64,000 nucleotides of DNA from Limnephilus marmoratus (taxonomy: Eukaryota; Arthropoda; Insecta; Trichoptera; Limnephilidae). Below the pieces are notes generated by a model. That model was not told where the DNA came from, ran no database searches, and was given only the letters and a program-made list of their open reading frames with translations. Shown piece by piece: positions 1-9,958 of the stretch. The stretch covers positions 28,218,351-28,282,350 of the forward strand of contig OU862909.1 in the NCBI GenBank assembly GCA_917880885.1. Direction: 5' to 3'. Position 1 is the stretch's first letter, and each line of letters starts with the position of its first letter. The position numbers and the translations under genes were made by a program.

Positions 1-285
1 AAAAGTGCAATTTTTTCAAAATATCAAAACAAGTGAAGTAAGTATTCCATTAAATTTATATAGTAGATTTGATTTTTTTTCTCCAAAACTGAATATGATT
101 TGTAGAGAATGAAATTCTCTGCCTATTTACAAACATTTTGTTAGAAAAATAATCATTATTATATTAAAACGAGTACTGTGAATTAAAGGTTTTGATTTTT
201 GGTTCCATATGGATCTTTCGGCAGATCTCACTATACATAAAATGTAATTTTTCAAAGATTTCATTGTTTTTTCGTGTGTTTTAGG

Positions 286-702
286 GGTTTGACTGTTGAA
301 GACGTGATGTTACTGCTTGAAGAATAATTGGATACGAATTTGGATGATGATGAAGTAGTGGATGTGTTTGTGGAGCCGCCAATTGAGAGTGACTTGTCCG
401 GAGCAGATTCAGCTGATGAAGATGACGGCGGAATAATTGCCAATATCTCTCGAGCACAATTATTTTCTAATTGCCAAATTGTTAGGCGTCGTCGACACAA
501 AACGGGAAAAGGTACGTCCGATTCTGATTCAGATCCAGAGAACCCTGATCTAGAGCATTTAGAAGATGTGCCCTTGGACTCAGCTTGCGGTGACCTCGAC
601 TTATGGAGCGTAGGGAGTGTGACGAACCCATCGCTCAGGGAGCGTAAACCCAAACCTGCAATAGATCCCAAGCTAAGGTGTGTGCTACCGTGCTCAGGCT
701 GA
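286..702 (+). pseudogene. piggyBac-derived transposase N-terminal fragment (PGBD-like)
   Basis: Translation begins GLTVEDVMLLLEE after a possible splice acceptor (TTTTAG at 279-284), meets a TAA at 325-327, and continues in the same frame with an acidic stretch containing VFVEPPIESD, GADSADEDDGG and NISRAQLF. An acidic, low-complexity N-terminus with a D(I/V)F(I/V)EPP motif and an SADE(D/E) run is typical of PGBD2/PGBD3-like piggyBac proteins. Family knowledge says this region precedes the DDD catalytic domain, and no catalytic domain follows here: the frame ends at 702 and the downstream sequence is a minisatellite. The internal stop and missing catalytic core make it a dead copy. The assignment rests on remembered family features and would need a protein search. 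Confidence 0.55.
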
Positions 703-959
703 ATGTCATGTCACGGTATCACGAACGGTGCCTCCGAAAAACAGGGTCGCATTTCGGATTATTTGCACAGCACTTGGAGCTCTGCTGGTGTGGACCTTCT
801 ATTTCCCTGGTCATTCGTGGACAAAAAATTGGACCATTCAAAAACTAGGGGCCTTTGGGAAAATTAGGAGTGCTGAGGCTACCTCTCTGGACTTTCTTAA
901 CGGGCCTGCAGGAGAAAGTAGGAGGAGAAGTCGTAGAGAAGAGAGCTGAGGTCAACTCC

Positions 960-1300
960 AAGACCTCTCCTCTTGTGAGTCCTTCAGGGAACCAAGGGGA
1001 AGTGCACTCTGCCAGCGTGAAGCCTTCGGGAAACCAAGGAGGAGTTTAGTGGAGAGATGATATCCTCTTCCCATATGGGGCCTTCAGGAAACCACGTAGG
1101 AGTGAAGATGAAGTCCTCTTCCCTCCTGGGATCCTCGGGGAACCAAGGTGGAGTGGACTCTTCCCTTGTAAGGCCTTTAAGGAACCAAAGGGAGGAGAAC
1201 TCTCCGTTGTGGAGCCTTCGGGGAACTAAGGAGTGGAGAGGAGAGATGAAGCTTTCTTCCCTCGTGGGGCCTTCAGGGAACCAAGGGACCTCCTTTTGGG
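960..1300. repeat. GC-rich degenerate minisatellite (CCTTCRGGGAACCAAGG units)
   Basis: A core like CCTTCAGGGAACCAAGG recurs about seven times (near 983, 1023, 1081, 1132, 1172, 1215 and 1270) at irregular spacing of about 40-58 bp, separated by GAGGAG and TCTTCCCT-rich filler. It is much more GC-rich than its surroundings. Minus-strand translation gives repeating WFPEGPTREE-like peptides, but I see no evidence that it is coding. Confidence 0.75.
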
Positions 1301-1607
1301 CGGAACTGATAGAATGGACCACGTTATATGGTTGGACTATGCGTGAAATGCTTCGAGGGTTATCTCAATAAATAAGTTTGTTCAAAATTTTACTTTATGT
1401 AGAATAAAGTTGAAAAAAATAAATTTCCGACTAGTTATTTGCCGAAAGTGCCATGTGGAACTCACCTTTCTCTAGCTTCCTGGGGGGTGAAGAAACCATT
1501 TTTTTAAATTCTGAGAAAAATGTCCATTTTCTACCTCCAAAACCAACCCCCCTGTGAAATTTCAGCACGAAATTCGAGAAAAAAATAGTTCGTCATGAAT
1601 GGGTTAA

Positions 1608-2400
1608 ATATAAAATAATAATGGTGTGATTAAAGTTTACAAATACCTTTACAAATCACTCAAAAGCACATTATTAAAGTTATGTGTAAATCGAAATAAA
1701 ACATTCTCGACCGAGTTATTACACAAAAAGAGACTAAAGTATTTAAATACTGCAAACTGCCAAATATGTTTTAAAAAATTTAAATTCTTTCCAAAAAAAT
1801 GAAAATAGAACTAGCAAAGGGACTAAACATGTGTTTTACACCCCCCTTATAGTAGTTTTATTGGCCCTCGTACATTTAATCTTCTACCAAAACAAATTAA
1901 AATGACAAGTAAAATATCACTTTACATGAATTATGGTTGAATATTTCAGATGTTGAAACACTTTTCCTATTAACTTTGTGAAAACCTTCGTACTTCACCT
2001 TCCAATCCAATTTTACTGTAACTTCATGTCTAATTTTATTTACTTTCTTGAACCAAAAATAAAAAAAAAATCATTCTATAATATTTTACTACACTAAAAT
2101 ATTTTCATGGATACCTATATTTTTTATCGTTACTTAAAAAAGTTACATGTATACTTGTACTTGTGTCGTAATTTAGCGTTTTTGTTTATATTACCCACAC
2201 TTAGGCAGTGTCTTAGTGGGTTCCCATTACCTACTTCTTAAATTTGTATATTTACCTTTTGATAATTTTTATATTTTGTGTCTTACGTTTGCATCTTGTT
2301 GTATTTAGAAATTATCTAAAAAGTTATTTTTGAAATGTATATAAAAATAATGGGAAAAAATAAATGAAGAAAAAAGTTCAGATTAGAAACTGATGTGCTG
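1608..2400 (+). mobile_element. Decayed LINE (CR1/Jockey-group) 3' end
   Basis: This stretch is homologous to the LINE tail at 23970-24805. Shared blocks include the phrases around AAAGTTATGT, CTGCAAACT, AGTTTTATTGG and CCTCGTAC, and the 3'UTR phrase CTTAGTGGGTTCCCAT (near 2212). The reading frame is broken many times. It starts right behind the piggyBac TTAA. Confidence 0.6.
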
Positions 2401-4073
2401 AGGAACTAAGAGTTGATTAGGCGGTTTTACTTGCTTCACATCTACGGCTATAAATTACTGAAAGTTGTTTTGCATTTTATATTATTTCAAAAAATCATAA
2501 ATCAGCGGCTTTATAGAAAAAATGCATTTCACGAGTGCATCCAAGAAATAACTAATTTTCCTAAGGTTAACTCAAACAGCGATATTTTCAAAATTTAATG
2601 ACCAGATTATTGCATATTTATTGCACTTTTTTTTACGGCGGACAATAAATTAAGCCGAGATAAATAAAGTTTTTTTTTAAATCTACTCGTATAAATAATA
2701 AATTATCATCCGGTACATAGTCCCGCGATATATGTCAATAGTTTGTTAGAGATTAAGATTCAATAGACTTTGAACATGTTTTGCTTCCTGGATATCACAG
2801 TTTGCTTACTGCAATATTGCAGCTCGATGCAAATCTGGATGGTAAAAAATAAACTAAGTGTTTTTAATGCATTAACGCATTTAAATAATACAAGCAAAAA
2901 AAGCGATATTTTTTTATTATTTACGGCTTTGTTATTGAAATTTCTTTGTGGTGTTTGAACATTCAGCGTCTTTTAATTATTTAAATATAATTTGAAAAGT
3001 TCACTATTTAGTATTGAATTAAATCATCATTTCGATAACGGTGTGTTTGACGAAAACGGGTGTTCCTTCTTCCACTAACACCTTAATTTGTTTCTTATTT
3101 GACGATGTGTCAATATTTGCTAATTTACAACATTTTTAGAAAACGGCCGAAATGCAGCTAGAAAGCATCCGATATGCGAAGAGACAATATTTGGTATATA
3201 ATTATGGCCTCGGAGAAGCCTGGAGCTATTGAAGCAAAACGCGTCAGAATAAGGCAATTATACCCACCTGTTTATCTGCCATATCTCAATAAAATACTTT
3301 TAAGAATGCGTCAAATAAAATCTGTATTAATGCATTATTAAAATAAATATGAGACTCGTTTGTGTGCCCAAACTTTCTCTGATTTTTGCCGCGATTGAGT
3401 TGACAAATGTTTGCATTTTTCTCACAATTTAGAAATAATCTTAATGCAAATAATTTCGCAATAAAGACCAAAGTTATTAACCTCGAATCTAAATTGTTTA
3501 AACTATACGAAGGCGTCCCAAAATTAGTGACAAACAATAAAAACTAATCGTGCTTATTATATTTGATTCTGATTTAATTGAATTCTCAGCGGCCATAGAC
3601 ACGTTTGGATCATATGGAGAAATAAAAATAGTAATATAGCTTCTTGCCAATTATGTTTTATAAGTGTTAGACGGTGATTATAATATTATTTAAATATATT
3701 GGAGATAATAGAGATGTGTGCCAGAAAAGTCCCGCGCTCTGGTCACATGCTTTTCATCAACACGTGCGCTTAGTGCCGGAAAACTAACTTGGCCTAACGG
3801 CACATGATCTAATATAATATTTTATTGAAGTTTTCATATCCAGGATTATAATTAAAAGTCTGGATCACACGCTTAAGTGTTTATCGAACGAGGGTTGCCA
3901 CAAATTAAAGAAATTTTATTTAAATATTGTAGAAATTTTGACAATTATTAAAATTCATTAAATTCTAACAAGTGGAATCATGCGGCGGGTTAGGTTAATC
4001 GGCAGATTTTTAAATGTTTACTTACAGGTATTTTATCGGTTGGTCTACTAATAGACCCAGCGTAGAAATCAAT

Positions 4074-4076
<3 letters not shown>
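2401..4076. other. No recognisable gene
   Basis: AT-rich sequence with only short chance reading frames (62-83 codons). I see no repeat ends, RNA genes or protein similarity here. Confidence 0.5.

Positions 4077-4146
<70 letters not shown>
4077..4146. repeat. (AT)n microsatellite, left flank of Penelope element
   Basis: An uninterrupted AT dinucleotide run of about 70 bp abuts the left end of the Penelope element. A similar run abuts its right end. Confidence 0.97.
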
Positions 4147-4149
<3 letters not shown>

Positions 4150-4413
4150 ATGGTTAAGGTTTTCACGGGTGTAAGATGTAAAACACTTTTCTCGGTTTAC
4201 CCGCGTAACGTAGTCCTGAGAAGGACTTTTTAACTCCTGACGTTTCGGACAGATCACACTGTCCATCTTCAGAGGCCTTATGTCTTTAGCTTTTGTCTCA
4301 AACTGATAGCTCTCGCATGTCTGTTCGGTCCAGAATCCAAGACTCAAGTGAGTGCAAATCAATTCCTATGGCTAGAACGGAGTACCCGGGTTGATTGTGA
4401 TTTATGGTGCTGG
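4143..4413 (-). repeat. Left pseudo-LTR of the Penelope element
   Basis: Positions 4143-4265 match 6833-6955 directly. Positions 4176-4413 match 6953-7190 as an inverted copy; the one difference I see is at 4369. The last part of the protein frame runs into this repeat, and it carries the intact sense-strand hammerhead. Confidence 0.95.
4236..4278 (-). ncRNA. Hammerhead ribozyme core, 3' pseudo-LTR of Penelope (sense)
   Basis: On the minus strand: CTGAAGA (4272-4266), hairpin GGACAG/CTGTCC with a six-base loop, GAAA (4246-4243), then CGTC. This fits C3-UGANGA-stem II-GAAA-(A15.1 C:G U16.1)-C17, with a minimal helix III. PLEs are known to carry type I hammerheads with very short helix III. 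Flanking CCT/AGG could start helix I. Cleavage is predicted after the C of CGTC (4239). Confidence 0.8.
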
Positions 4414-6962
4414 GGGTAGGAGGTGGGACCGGCAGTCTCAGGCGGTTTACATGTAGAGACCTGATTGGTTAGGCTAATTGTGGGTACTTCTGATAATTTT
4501 GGAAATGCCGTTTTTGGGGGATTTTCGTCAATTATTACTTTCCAGGTGTTGGGAATTCTTATGGAGTCGTTTCTGGTGTTCATATTACTTTTATGTTTAT
4601 AAATTTCTATTGCTTCGCGGTAAATTCTTTTTGGTTCATTGTATACGCTAGCTATTGTTGTTGTATTATCGAAGTCTATTTTATGACCTTCATTAAGGAC
4701 GTGTTGAACTAAGGATGAAGTTAAGCGTTTATTAGTGACATCTACTTTATGTTCTGCAATTCTACAAGATATTTTTCTATTGCATCGTCCAATATACACC
4801 TTTTCACACGCCCCACAAGGTATTTTATAAATCCCGTGTGATTCAAGTGGAATGTGGTCTTTCGGACTTCTTAATAGAGACGAGATTTTATTTTCCGATT
4901 TATAAATAGTTTTGATTTTATTGCTTTTGAGGATTCGACTGATTTTATCTGTTGAGCCTTTTATGTATGGGAGAATTGCTACAGAAAGGGGTTCTGTTTC
5001 CGTTTCAGGATTAGTTTTTTTACGTTTGTTTATGGATTTGTTAATTAAATATTTGGAGTAGCCGTTTGCTTGAAGAGCACTACTAAGGAGATCTAGTTCT
5101 TCACGAATATGATCTTTGTCCGCTAGTCGTTTTGATCGGGTAACTAATGTATTTATAACTGATGACAACTGAGATGGGTTGTGATTTGAGTTGGCGTTTA
5201 AATATCTATTCGTATGCGTCGGTTTACGATATACGGTATGTCCAAGGCTGCCGTTCTTTTTCTTTTTAACTAAAATATCGAGAAATGGGAGACAATCGTT
5301 TTCTTCGATTTCCATGGTAAATTTAATATCTTCATGGATACTATTCAAATGAATAAGGAAGTTATTTAATTCTTTAATTCCGTGTTGCCAAATAATGAAA
5401 GTATCATCTACGTAACGCCGCCATAGTGAGGGTTTCAGAGGAGCGCTCTCTAATGCCTTTATTTCAAAGTACATCATGTAAATATTCGCGATTACCGGGC
5501 TGAGAGGGGAGCCCATTGGGGCACCTTGAATTTGTTTATGTATTTGTCCCTCAAATTGAAAGTAGGTATTTTTAAGGCAATGTTCCGTCAGAGTGATAAA
5601 ATCAGTAGGAACGTCTAGTTTTGATTTAATTAACTCTAATGCTTCAGTGATTGGTATTTTTGTGAACAAAGAGACTACATCGAAGCTCACTAGAATGTCA
5701 CCCTTGTTTAAAGTTATATTAGAAATTGTTGAGATGAAATGTTCAGCATTGCGAACGTAAGAATCCGCTTTTTCAACAAAAGGCTGAAAGCGTTGGGCTA
5801 GAAATTTTGCTAATATTTGGGTAGGCGAACCACACGAGCTAACAATAGGCCTGAGAGGCGCGTTAGGTTTATGAATCTTTGGAAGACCATACATTTTCGG
5901 ACAACATGATGACTTTTCTCTAGGGATAAGCATCTTCTTAAGATCATCATCGAGTTTAGAGGCCATGATTTTACTTTTTGTTGTTTTCTCTAGATATGTA
6001 GTGGGGTCGCTTTTATTAACCTTGTAAACGGGCTCAAGTAAAATTTCGCGCATTTTTGAGGTATAATCGCTTGTGTTCATTATTACTGTCGCGTTGCCTT
6101 TATCTGCTGGTAAGACTATTATTTCTTTGTTCGAACGAAGTGCTTTAAGGGCTTTCAATTCTTCTAGTGATATATTTCTCTTAGGTTTTACGGCTTTTCT
6201 AAGTATATGACACGTTTCTTGTCGGATTATTTCGGCTTTGTCTAAGGGAAGTTTAGAGATGGACGATTCTACTGCGGTGATAATATCTTCTTTTGGAATT
6301 TTTGAAGGTGTTACACTAAAATTGAAACCTTTTGCCAGTATTGATTTAGTGGCATTATCAAGGGGAAAGTTTGACAAGTTGTGAACTACTTTATCTATGT
6401 CTAAAGCGTGTGTTTTTGAGGATGGAGGTACGCGGCAGAGAGAGTTGAATTTCCTTATTTGGCGTGCTTTCGTTAGTTCAATATTAGTGTCTACGCGTTT
6501 TTGAATTAACATATCTAATTGGTCCCACAAAACATGATGTATTAAAGAAGATAATTTAAAAAATGACTCACTGATTTGCTTGCTGACACCGTCGAGTTGG
6601 TATCGGATGTTGTGGATCTCCTCTCGAACAAGGGCTAGACCGGCTTTATCCAAGATGTTGAGAGTGGCACGGCGTTGGTTGGAGCGTGGTTTAAGTTTAA
6701 AAGCACACGGAACGACGTTTTTATCACGGCACCGGCGTAAAAAATTCAAATCACAAATTAGTTTAGCACGCTTCGATCTTAACTTTTCGAATGATTTGCA
6801 CGAACGTAAAATTTCCTCCCCGTAGAGGTTTAATATGTTATGGTTAAGGTTTTCACGGGTGTAAGATGTAAAACACTTTTCTCGGTTTACCCGCGTAACG
6901 TAGTCCTGAGAAGGACTTTTTAACTCCTGACGTTTCGGACAGATCACACTGTCCAGCACCAT
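4359..6962 (-). CDS. Penelope reverse transcriptase with C-terminal GIY-YIG endonuclease
   Basis: This 867-residue protein copies element RNA into DNA at a nicked chromosomal site. The N-terminal ~370 residues are basic and helical. The RT core follows: SFDVVSLFTKIP at about 426-437 (motif A), a QGAPMGSPLSP block near 475-485 (motif B), and the catalytic YVDD at 517-520 (motif C). A GIY-YIG endonuclease begins at GIY 710-712 with YIG at 723-725, preceded by CGAC/CEKV cysteines and followed by an R and an EH typical of the fold. This order is diagnostic of Penelope-like retroelements. The chosen ATG lies exactly at the junction of the inverted and direct repeats, so the first ~40 residues are encoded by the pseudo-LTR and overlap the hammerhead region. 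I see no stop or frameshift, so it may be functional. A later internal start is possible. Confidence 0.95.
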   Translation of the reverse strand: MVLDSVICPKRQELKSPSQDYVTRVNREKCFTSYTRENLNHNILNLYGEEILRSCKSFEKLRSKRAKLICDLNFLRRCRDKNVVPCAFKLKPRSNQRRATLNILDKAGLALVREEIHNIRYQLDGVSKQISESFFKLSSLIHHVLWDQLDMLIQKRVDTNIELTKARQIRKFNSLCRVPPSSKTHALDIDKVVHNLSNFPLDNATKSILAKGFNFSVTPSKIPKEDIITAVESSISKLPLDKAEIIRQETCHILRKAVKPKRNISLEELKALKALRSNKEIIVLPADKGNATVIMNTSDYTSKMREILLEPVYKVNKSDPTTYLEKTTKSKIMASKLDDDLKKMLIPREKSSCCPKMYGLPKIHKPNAPLRPIVSSCGSPTQILAKFLAQRFQPFVEKADSYVRNAEHFISTISNITLNKGDILVSFDVVSLFTKIPITEALELIKSKLDVPTDFITLTEHCLKNTYFQFEGQIHKQIQGAPMGSPLSPVIANIYMMYFEIKALESAPLKPSLWRRYVDDTFIIWQHGIKELNNFLIHLNSIHEDIKFTMEIEENDCLPFLDILVKKKKNGSLGHTVYRKPTHTNRYLNANSNHNPSQLSSVINTLVTRSKRLADKDHIREELDLLSSALQANGYSKYLINKSINKRKKTNPETETEPLSVAILPYIKGSTDKISRILKSNKIKTIYKSENKISSLLRSPKDHIPLESHGIYKIPCGACEKVYIGRCNRKISCRIAEHKVDVTNKRLTSSLVQHVLNEGHKIDFDNTTTIASVYNEPKRIYREAIEIYKHKSNMNTRNDSIRIPNTWKVIIDENPPKTAFPKLSEVPTISLTNQVSTCKPPETAGPTSYPQHHKSQSTRVLRSSHRN
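6833..6955 (-). repeat. Internal direct copy of the pseudo-LTR
   Basis: This 123-bp block is identical to 4143-4265 at offset 2690. It stops in the middle of the hammerhead: the sense strand begins at TGGACAG and lacks the CTGAAGA core, so this copy cannot form the ribozyme. Confidence 0.95.
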
Positions 6963-7185
6963 AAATCACAATCAACCCGGGTACTCCGTTCTAGCCGTAG
7001 GAATTGATTTGCACTCACTTGAGTCTTGGATTCTGGACCGAACAGACATGCGAGAGCTATCAGTTTGAGACAAAAGCTAAAGACATAAGGCCTCTGAAGA
7101 TGGACAGTGTGATCTGTCCGAAACGTCAGGAGTTAAAAAGTCCTTCTCAGGACTACGTTACGCGGGTAAACCGAGAAAAGTGTTT

Positions 7186-7190
<5 letters not shown>
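6953..7190 (+). repeat. Right inverted copy of the pseudo-LTR
   Basis: This 238-bp block is the reverse complement of 4176-4413. It contains a complete hammerhead core on the plus strand, antisense to the RT frame, and the RT start codon lies at its inner edge. Confidence 0.95.
7090..7133 (+). ncRNA. Hammerhead ribozyme core, inverted pseudo-LTR of Penelope
   Basis: Same motif on the plus strand: CTGAAGA 7094-7100, GGACAG 7102-7107, CTGTCC 7114-7119, GAAA 7120-7123, CGTC 7124-7127. It would form only in a transcript antisense to the RT gene. Confidence 0.78.

Positions 7191-7247
<57 letters not shown>
7189..7247. repeat. (AT)n microsatellite, right flank of Penelope element
   Basis: An AT dinucleotide run of about 59 bp directly after the inverted repeat. 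Confidence 0.97.
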
Positions 7248-7250
<3 letters not shown>

Positions 7251-9120
7251 AACGATAGATTAATTGAATTGATAATAGTTTTGTACAATTTACTGAGCCA
7301 GAAATTTGTAGGTACTTTACTTAGTTAGCCAGTCTTTTAGAAGATTTTTATTCATACTTAAAAAACTAACCAAGTTCATTCCAACATAATATAATAGTTA
7401 TTTTAGGTAGAAATGTTAATATTTCAAGTAAATACAATAAATTTCATTATAAATATTTTGTTTAATATAAATATTTATTGTTATAACATATACCGTATTA
7501 TAAAACTACAGCAGTGTTACCGGAATGCATCTCTGTGCACTCAAATTATTTATCTGGCCCAGTAGACTACGTGACTTAACAGAAAAACAGATAACACAAT
7601 AATGCTATTTAACCAACGATAGTATTTACCAAAAACTAAATTAGCAATAAAGCTTGTAGCGGTCTAGTAGGGTGGATCGTAACAGCTTTTGGCAATAAAG
7701 TTAAAATCGTGAAGAATTGCAGTTATTATTTGAAAACGAAAAGCATTTTTTTTTGGTGACAAAAAATGTTAAACGGACTCTAGTCTTCAATAAATGAATA
7801 TTTATTTATATATAAGTTGTACATTTATTTATAACAATTACAGGCAATATAGCCTAAGACGTTATAATTGTACCATTTATGCAGTGTATATGGTATCTAT
7901 TGCAATATAATATTTTTTTCCTTCGACTAATAGACGCCATTTAATATCGCACGCCATGCATACATTTTAATGGTGATAATATTATTATCAAAACATCTTA
8001 AAAATCATTCAATCCCATCAAACACGATATGAAAAACAATCATTTTATCATTTCAACAACTTCGAAAATTTTCAATAAATCACATCAATATACCTACCAT
8101 TATTATACTGTATTATTGCACTCAAAAGGTCATTTTACTATGTATTTTTTGTGAAGGTTTAATAGTAGATACCTTTTTCTAACTTCAATATTAAAAGTAC
8201 TTCAAAATAAAATAACGTTCATAACAAAAACATACCTATAATGGATGTTGAGAAAATATAAACTTATGGTTTTTTCATTTGTTTTATTGCTCAAACTTAC
8301 TAACTGTTGGACAAAAATTTACGTGATATATTTTTTTTTTAAATATTGGTTTACTTTTTGATATTGATGATATTTTCTCGCTAACTTACATATATAGGTA
8401 CGTGTGTACATTTAACCTTTTTCTTTCATTATCACCTTAATTATTGTGCTTTCTGATCCGATTCTGTGAGTCAAATTCACTTCACTTAGCTTAGACGGAT
8501 ATTAAGTATCTCCGGCAGACCATTCGTCCACTATTTATATACAGTTTGCACATCGACAAAGATGCCGGACATTGTCGAACATTTATACTATTCCAGCCGG
8601 TTGACCCGCAAACTATTAATATATCGCCTATTTGCTCCACCGGGCTCTGCTGTGTGCAAAGCTCAATGTACGGTACATACATATTGGTCTAGCGACGCGC
8701 AACTACTGCAGGGGAAGTAGAGCCTACATGAATTTTCGTGCACTTACTTTAAACTTACAAATGCCACTTAGAGATATAAGAAATATTTCTTAATTTAGGA
8801 AACATATTGGCCCCGGGAACCCAAACCACTGAAGAACATTTCCAGATCGAGATCTTATTACAAGTCTTGTGCAATCCTTATTTGAGAAACTCTACTAATG
8901 AAAACGCATTCATAAATAGCATCATTCGGTATGACAAAAATGTGTCCAAACAAAGTATTAAAACCCCAAACAAGTTCTTAGGAAGAATCATCCTCCTGCA
9001 AGCATTCACGACATTCAACCGGTAACACTTTAATATTTTCCCTGAGCAATAACTTATGTTCAGCTCTTTGTTCATGTGGGGCAGATACTTTGCAATGTGA
9101 CATAAAAATTTAAAATAAAA
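7248..9120. other. No recognisable gene
   Basis: AT-rich sequence. A somewhat GC-richer patch at about 8480-8730 has short frames on both strands but nothing I recognise. Confidence 0.5.
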
Positions 9121-9157
9121 TAATTACTTGGTAAAACCACTTTTTTATATACTTAAT

Positions 9158-9197
9158 GTCCACCGGGTTTCGCCACAAGAGTAGCTTCTTCAGGGCA
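9158..9197 (-). ncRNA. Hammerhead-like motif, degraded
   Basis: Minus strand: CTGAAGA (9193-9187), stem II GCTAC/GTGGC with loop TCTT, GAAA (9171-9168), then CCCGGTGG. The cleavage position reads G rather than H, so it is probably inactive. Confidence 0.55.
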
Positions 9198-9335
9198 GAA
9201 AAATTTCTACTCAAATCTACCAGTTAAGTAACATATGTTATAAATAATTTATTTTTTCTTACAGAGTGGATTGAAAAAATCGGCTCCAGTAAAGGAGTAG
9301 GGATGGTCGGAGTATTGGAAAGTGGGTGTTCTTTG

Positions 9336-9566
9336 TTAATGGGGAACATCCCTTTTATTGAGGCTTATTTGGTTGTCGATTACTTTACTATTAATGTTTT
9401 TGACTTTTCTTAGCTCTAGTGCTTCTAAAATATCCAATCTGATACTTATTCCGTTCTTATGCTGTAAGGTGACGCCTATGTTTTTTGTAAGCTTTTGGTT
9501 TGTTTCAATGAGGTGGTTTGCAAACTTGGAGAATCCACTGTTATTTAATTTTAGGTGTTCTCTCAC
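9336..9566 (-). pseudogene. GIY-YIG endonuclease C-terminal fragment of a PLE
   Basis: The 76-residue frame contains REHL, FANHLIETN, LQHKNGISIRLDILEALELRK and a terminal NQISLNK. It aligns with the better-preserved PLE endonuclease at 60177-60692 (KEHL, FANHLLETNH, LHKNGIGIRLNNLEALEIKK, NNQINL). The GIY and YIG catalytic strands are missing upstream, where stops intervene, so this is the tail of a dead copy. Confidence 0.8.
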
Positions 9567-9782
9567 AGGGGTGATATTATTATTAACTTATTTTCTAATT
9601 TCAACTATCAATTCTAAAGAGCCGGGAGCTAAACTGGTCTGGTATTTTATGTACCAATTTATAAAAAAATCCTCAAGAAATATAAAGTTGACACATATAA
9701 AAGCACTGTAAAAACATTATAACCTTTATAATAAACACAATTAAATAACTTTGTTTCAATTCCACTTTATTATTTTTTAAAT

Positions 9783-9820
9783 CCAACCGGTTTCGGTTCG
9801 TACTGAACCTTCCTCAGGGG
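9783..9820 (-). ncRNA. Hammerhead ribozyme core (left arm of palindrome)
   Basis: Minus strand: CTGAGGA (9817-9811), hairpin GGTTC/GAACC with loop AGTAC, GAAA, then CCGGTTGG. A15.1-CC/GG-U16.1 gives a short self-complementary helix III and H17 is U. Confidence 0.75.
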
Positions 9821-9863
9821 TGAATAAAAATATATTATATATTATAAAATATATTTTTATTCA

Positions 9864-9902
9864 CCCCTGAGGAAGGTTCAGTACGAACCGAAACCGGTTG
9901 GA
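9864..9902 (+). ncRNA. Hammerhead ribozyme core (right arm of palindrome)
   Basis: Plus strand: CTGAGGA 9867-9873, hairpin GGTTC/GAACC, GAAA 9890-9893, CCGGTT 9894-9899. Mirror image of the left-arm motif. Confidence 0.75.
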
Positions 9903-9958
9903 TTTAAAAAATAATAAAGTGGAATTGAAACAAAGTTATTTAATTGTGTTTATTATAA

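Larger units (their letters stand above)
1..1603 (+). mobile_element. piggyBac-like DNA transposon, 3' part
   Basis: The right end reads CGTCATGAATGGG immediately followed by TTAA at 1604-1607. This is the inverse of a CCCATTCATGACG terminal repeat next to the TTAA target used by piggyBac transposons. The transposase fragment at 286-702 is in the matching orientation. The left end lies outside the window or has decayed, so the full length is unknown. A GC-rich minisatellite sits between the coding fragment and the right end. A LINE fragment begins immediately after the TTAA, suggesting insertion at or next to it. Confidence 0.6.
4143..7190 (-). mobile_element. Complete Penelope-like element with direct and inverted terminal repeats
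   Basis: A single 867-codon RT plus GIY-YIG frame occupies 6962-4359. Sequence 4143-4265 is repeated directly at 6833-6955 (the pseudo-LTRs typical of PLEs). Sequence 4176-4413 is also present as an inverted copy at 6953-7190, with one mismatch that I can see in 238 bp. An extra inverted 5' extension is a known feature of Penelope copies. The unbroken frame and near-identical repeats indicate a recent insertion. Both outer ends run straight into (TA)n, so a target-site duplication cannot be recognised. Confidence 0.93.
9125..9570 (-). mobile_element. Penelope-like element, 3' fragment
   Basis: The minus strand holds the end of a GIY-YIG domain, a short 3'UTR, a degraded hammerhead, and the AAAAAAGTGGTTTTAC-type end (near 9131-9146) shared with other PLE ends in this window. 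5' truncated. Confidence 0.75.
9726..9958. mobile_element. Palindromic pair of PLE ends
   Basis: A near-perfect inverted repeat centred at about 9842, with arms of about 110 bp and a short AT-rich centre. Each arm carries a hammerhead core and the same tail, so two PLE termini face away from each other. No coding sequence lies between them. Confidence 0.9.

Noticed and set aside
261..671. Minus-strand serine-rich frame of 136 codons
   Set aside because: Antisense of the acidic piggyBac N-terminus. Serine richness comes from the GAT/GAA codons on the other strand.
4069..4362. Minus-strand 97-codon frame ending in an (IY)n run
   Set aside because: It is the pseudo-LTR read through into the AT microsatellite, not a gene.
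7004..7252. Plus-strand 82-codon frame starting MICTHLSLGF
   Set aside because: Inverted copy of the pseudo-LTR followed by the TA run. It only mirrors the start of the RT frame.
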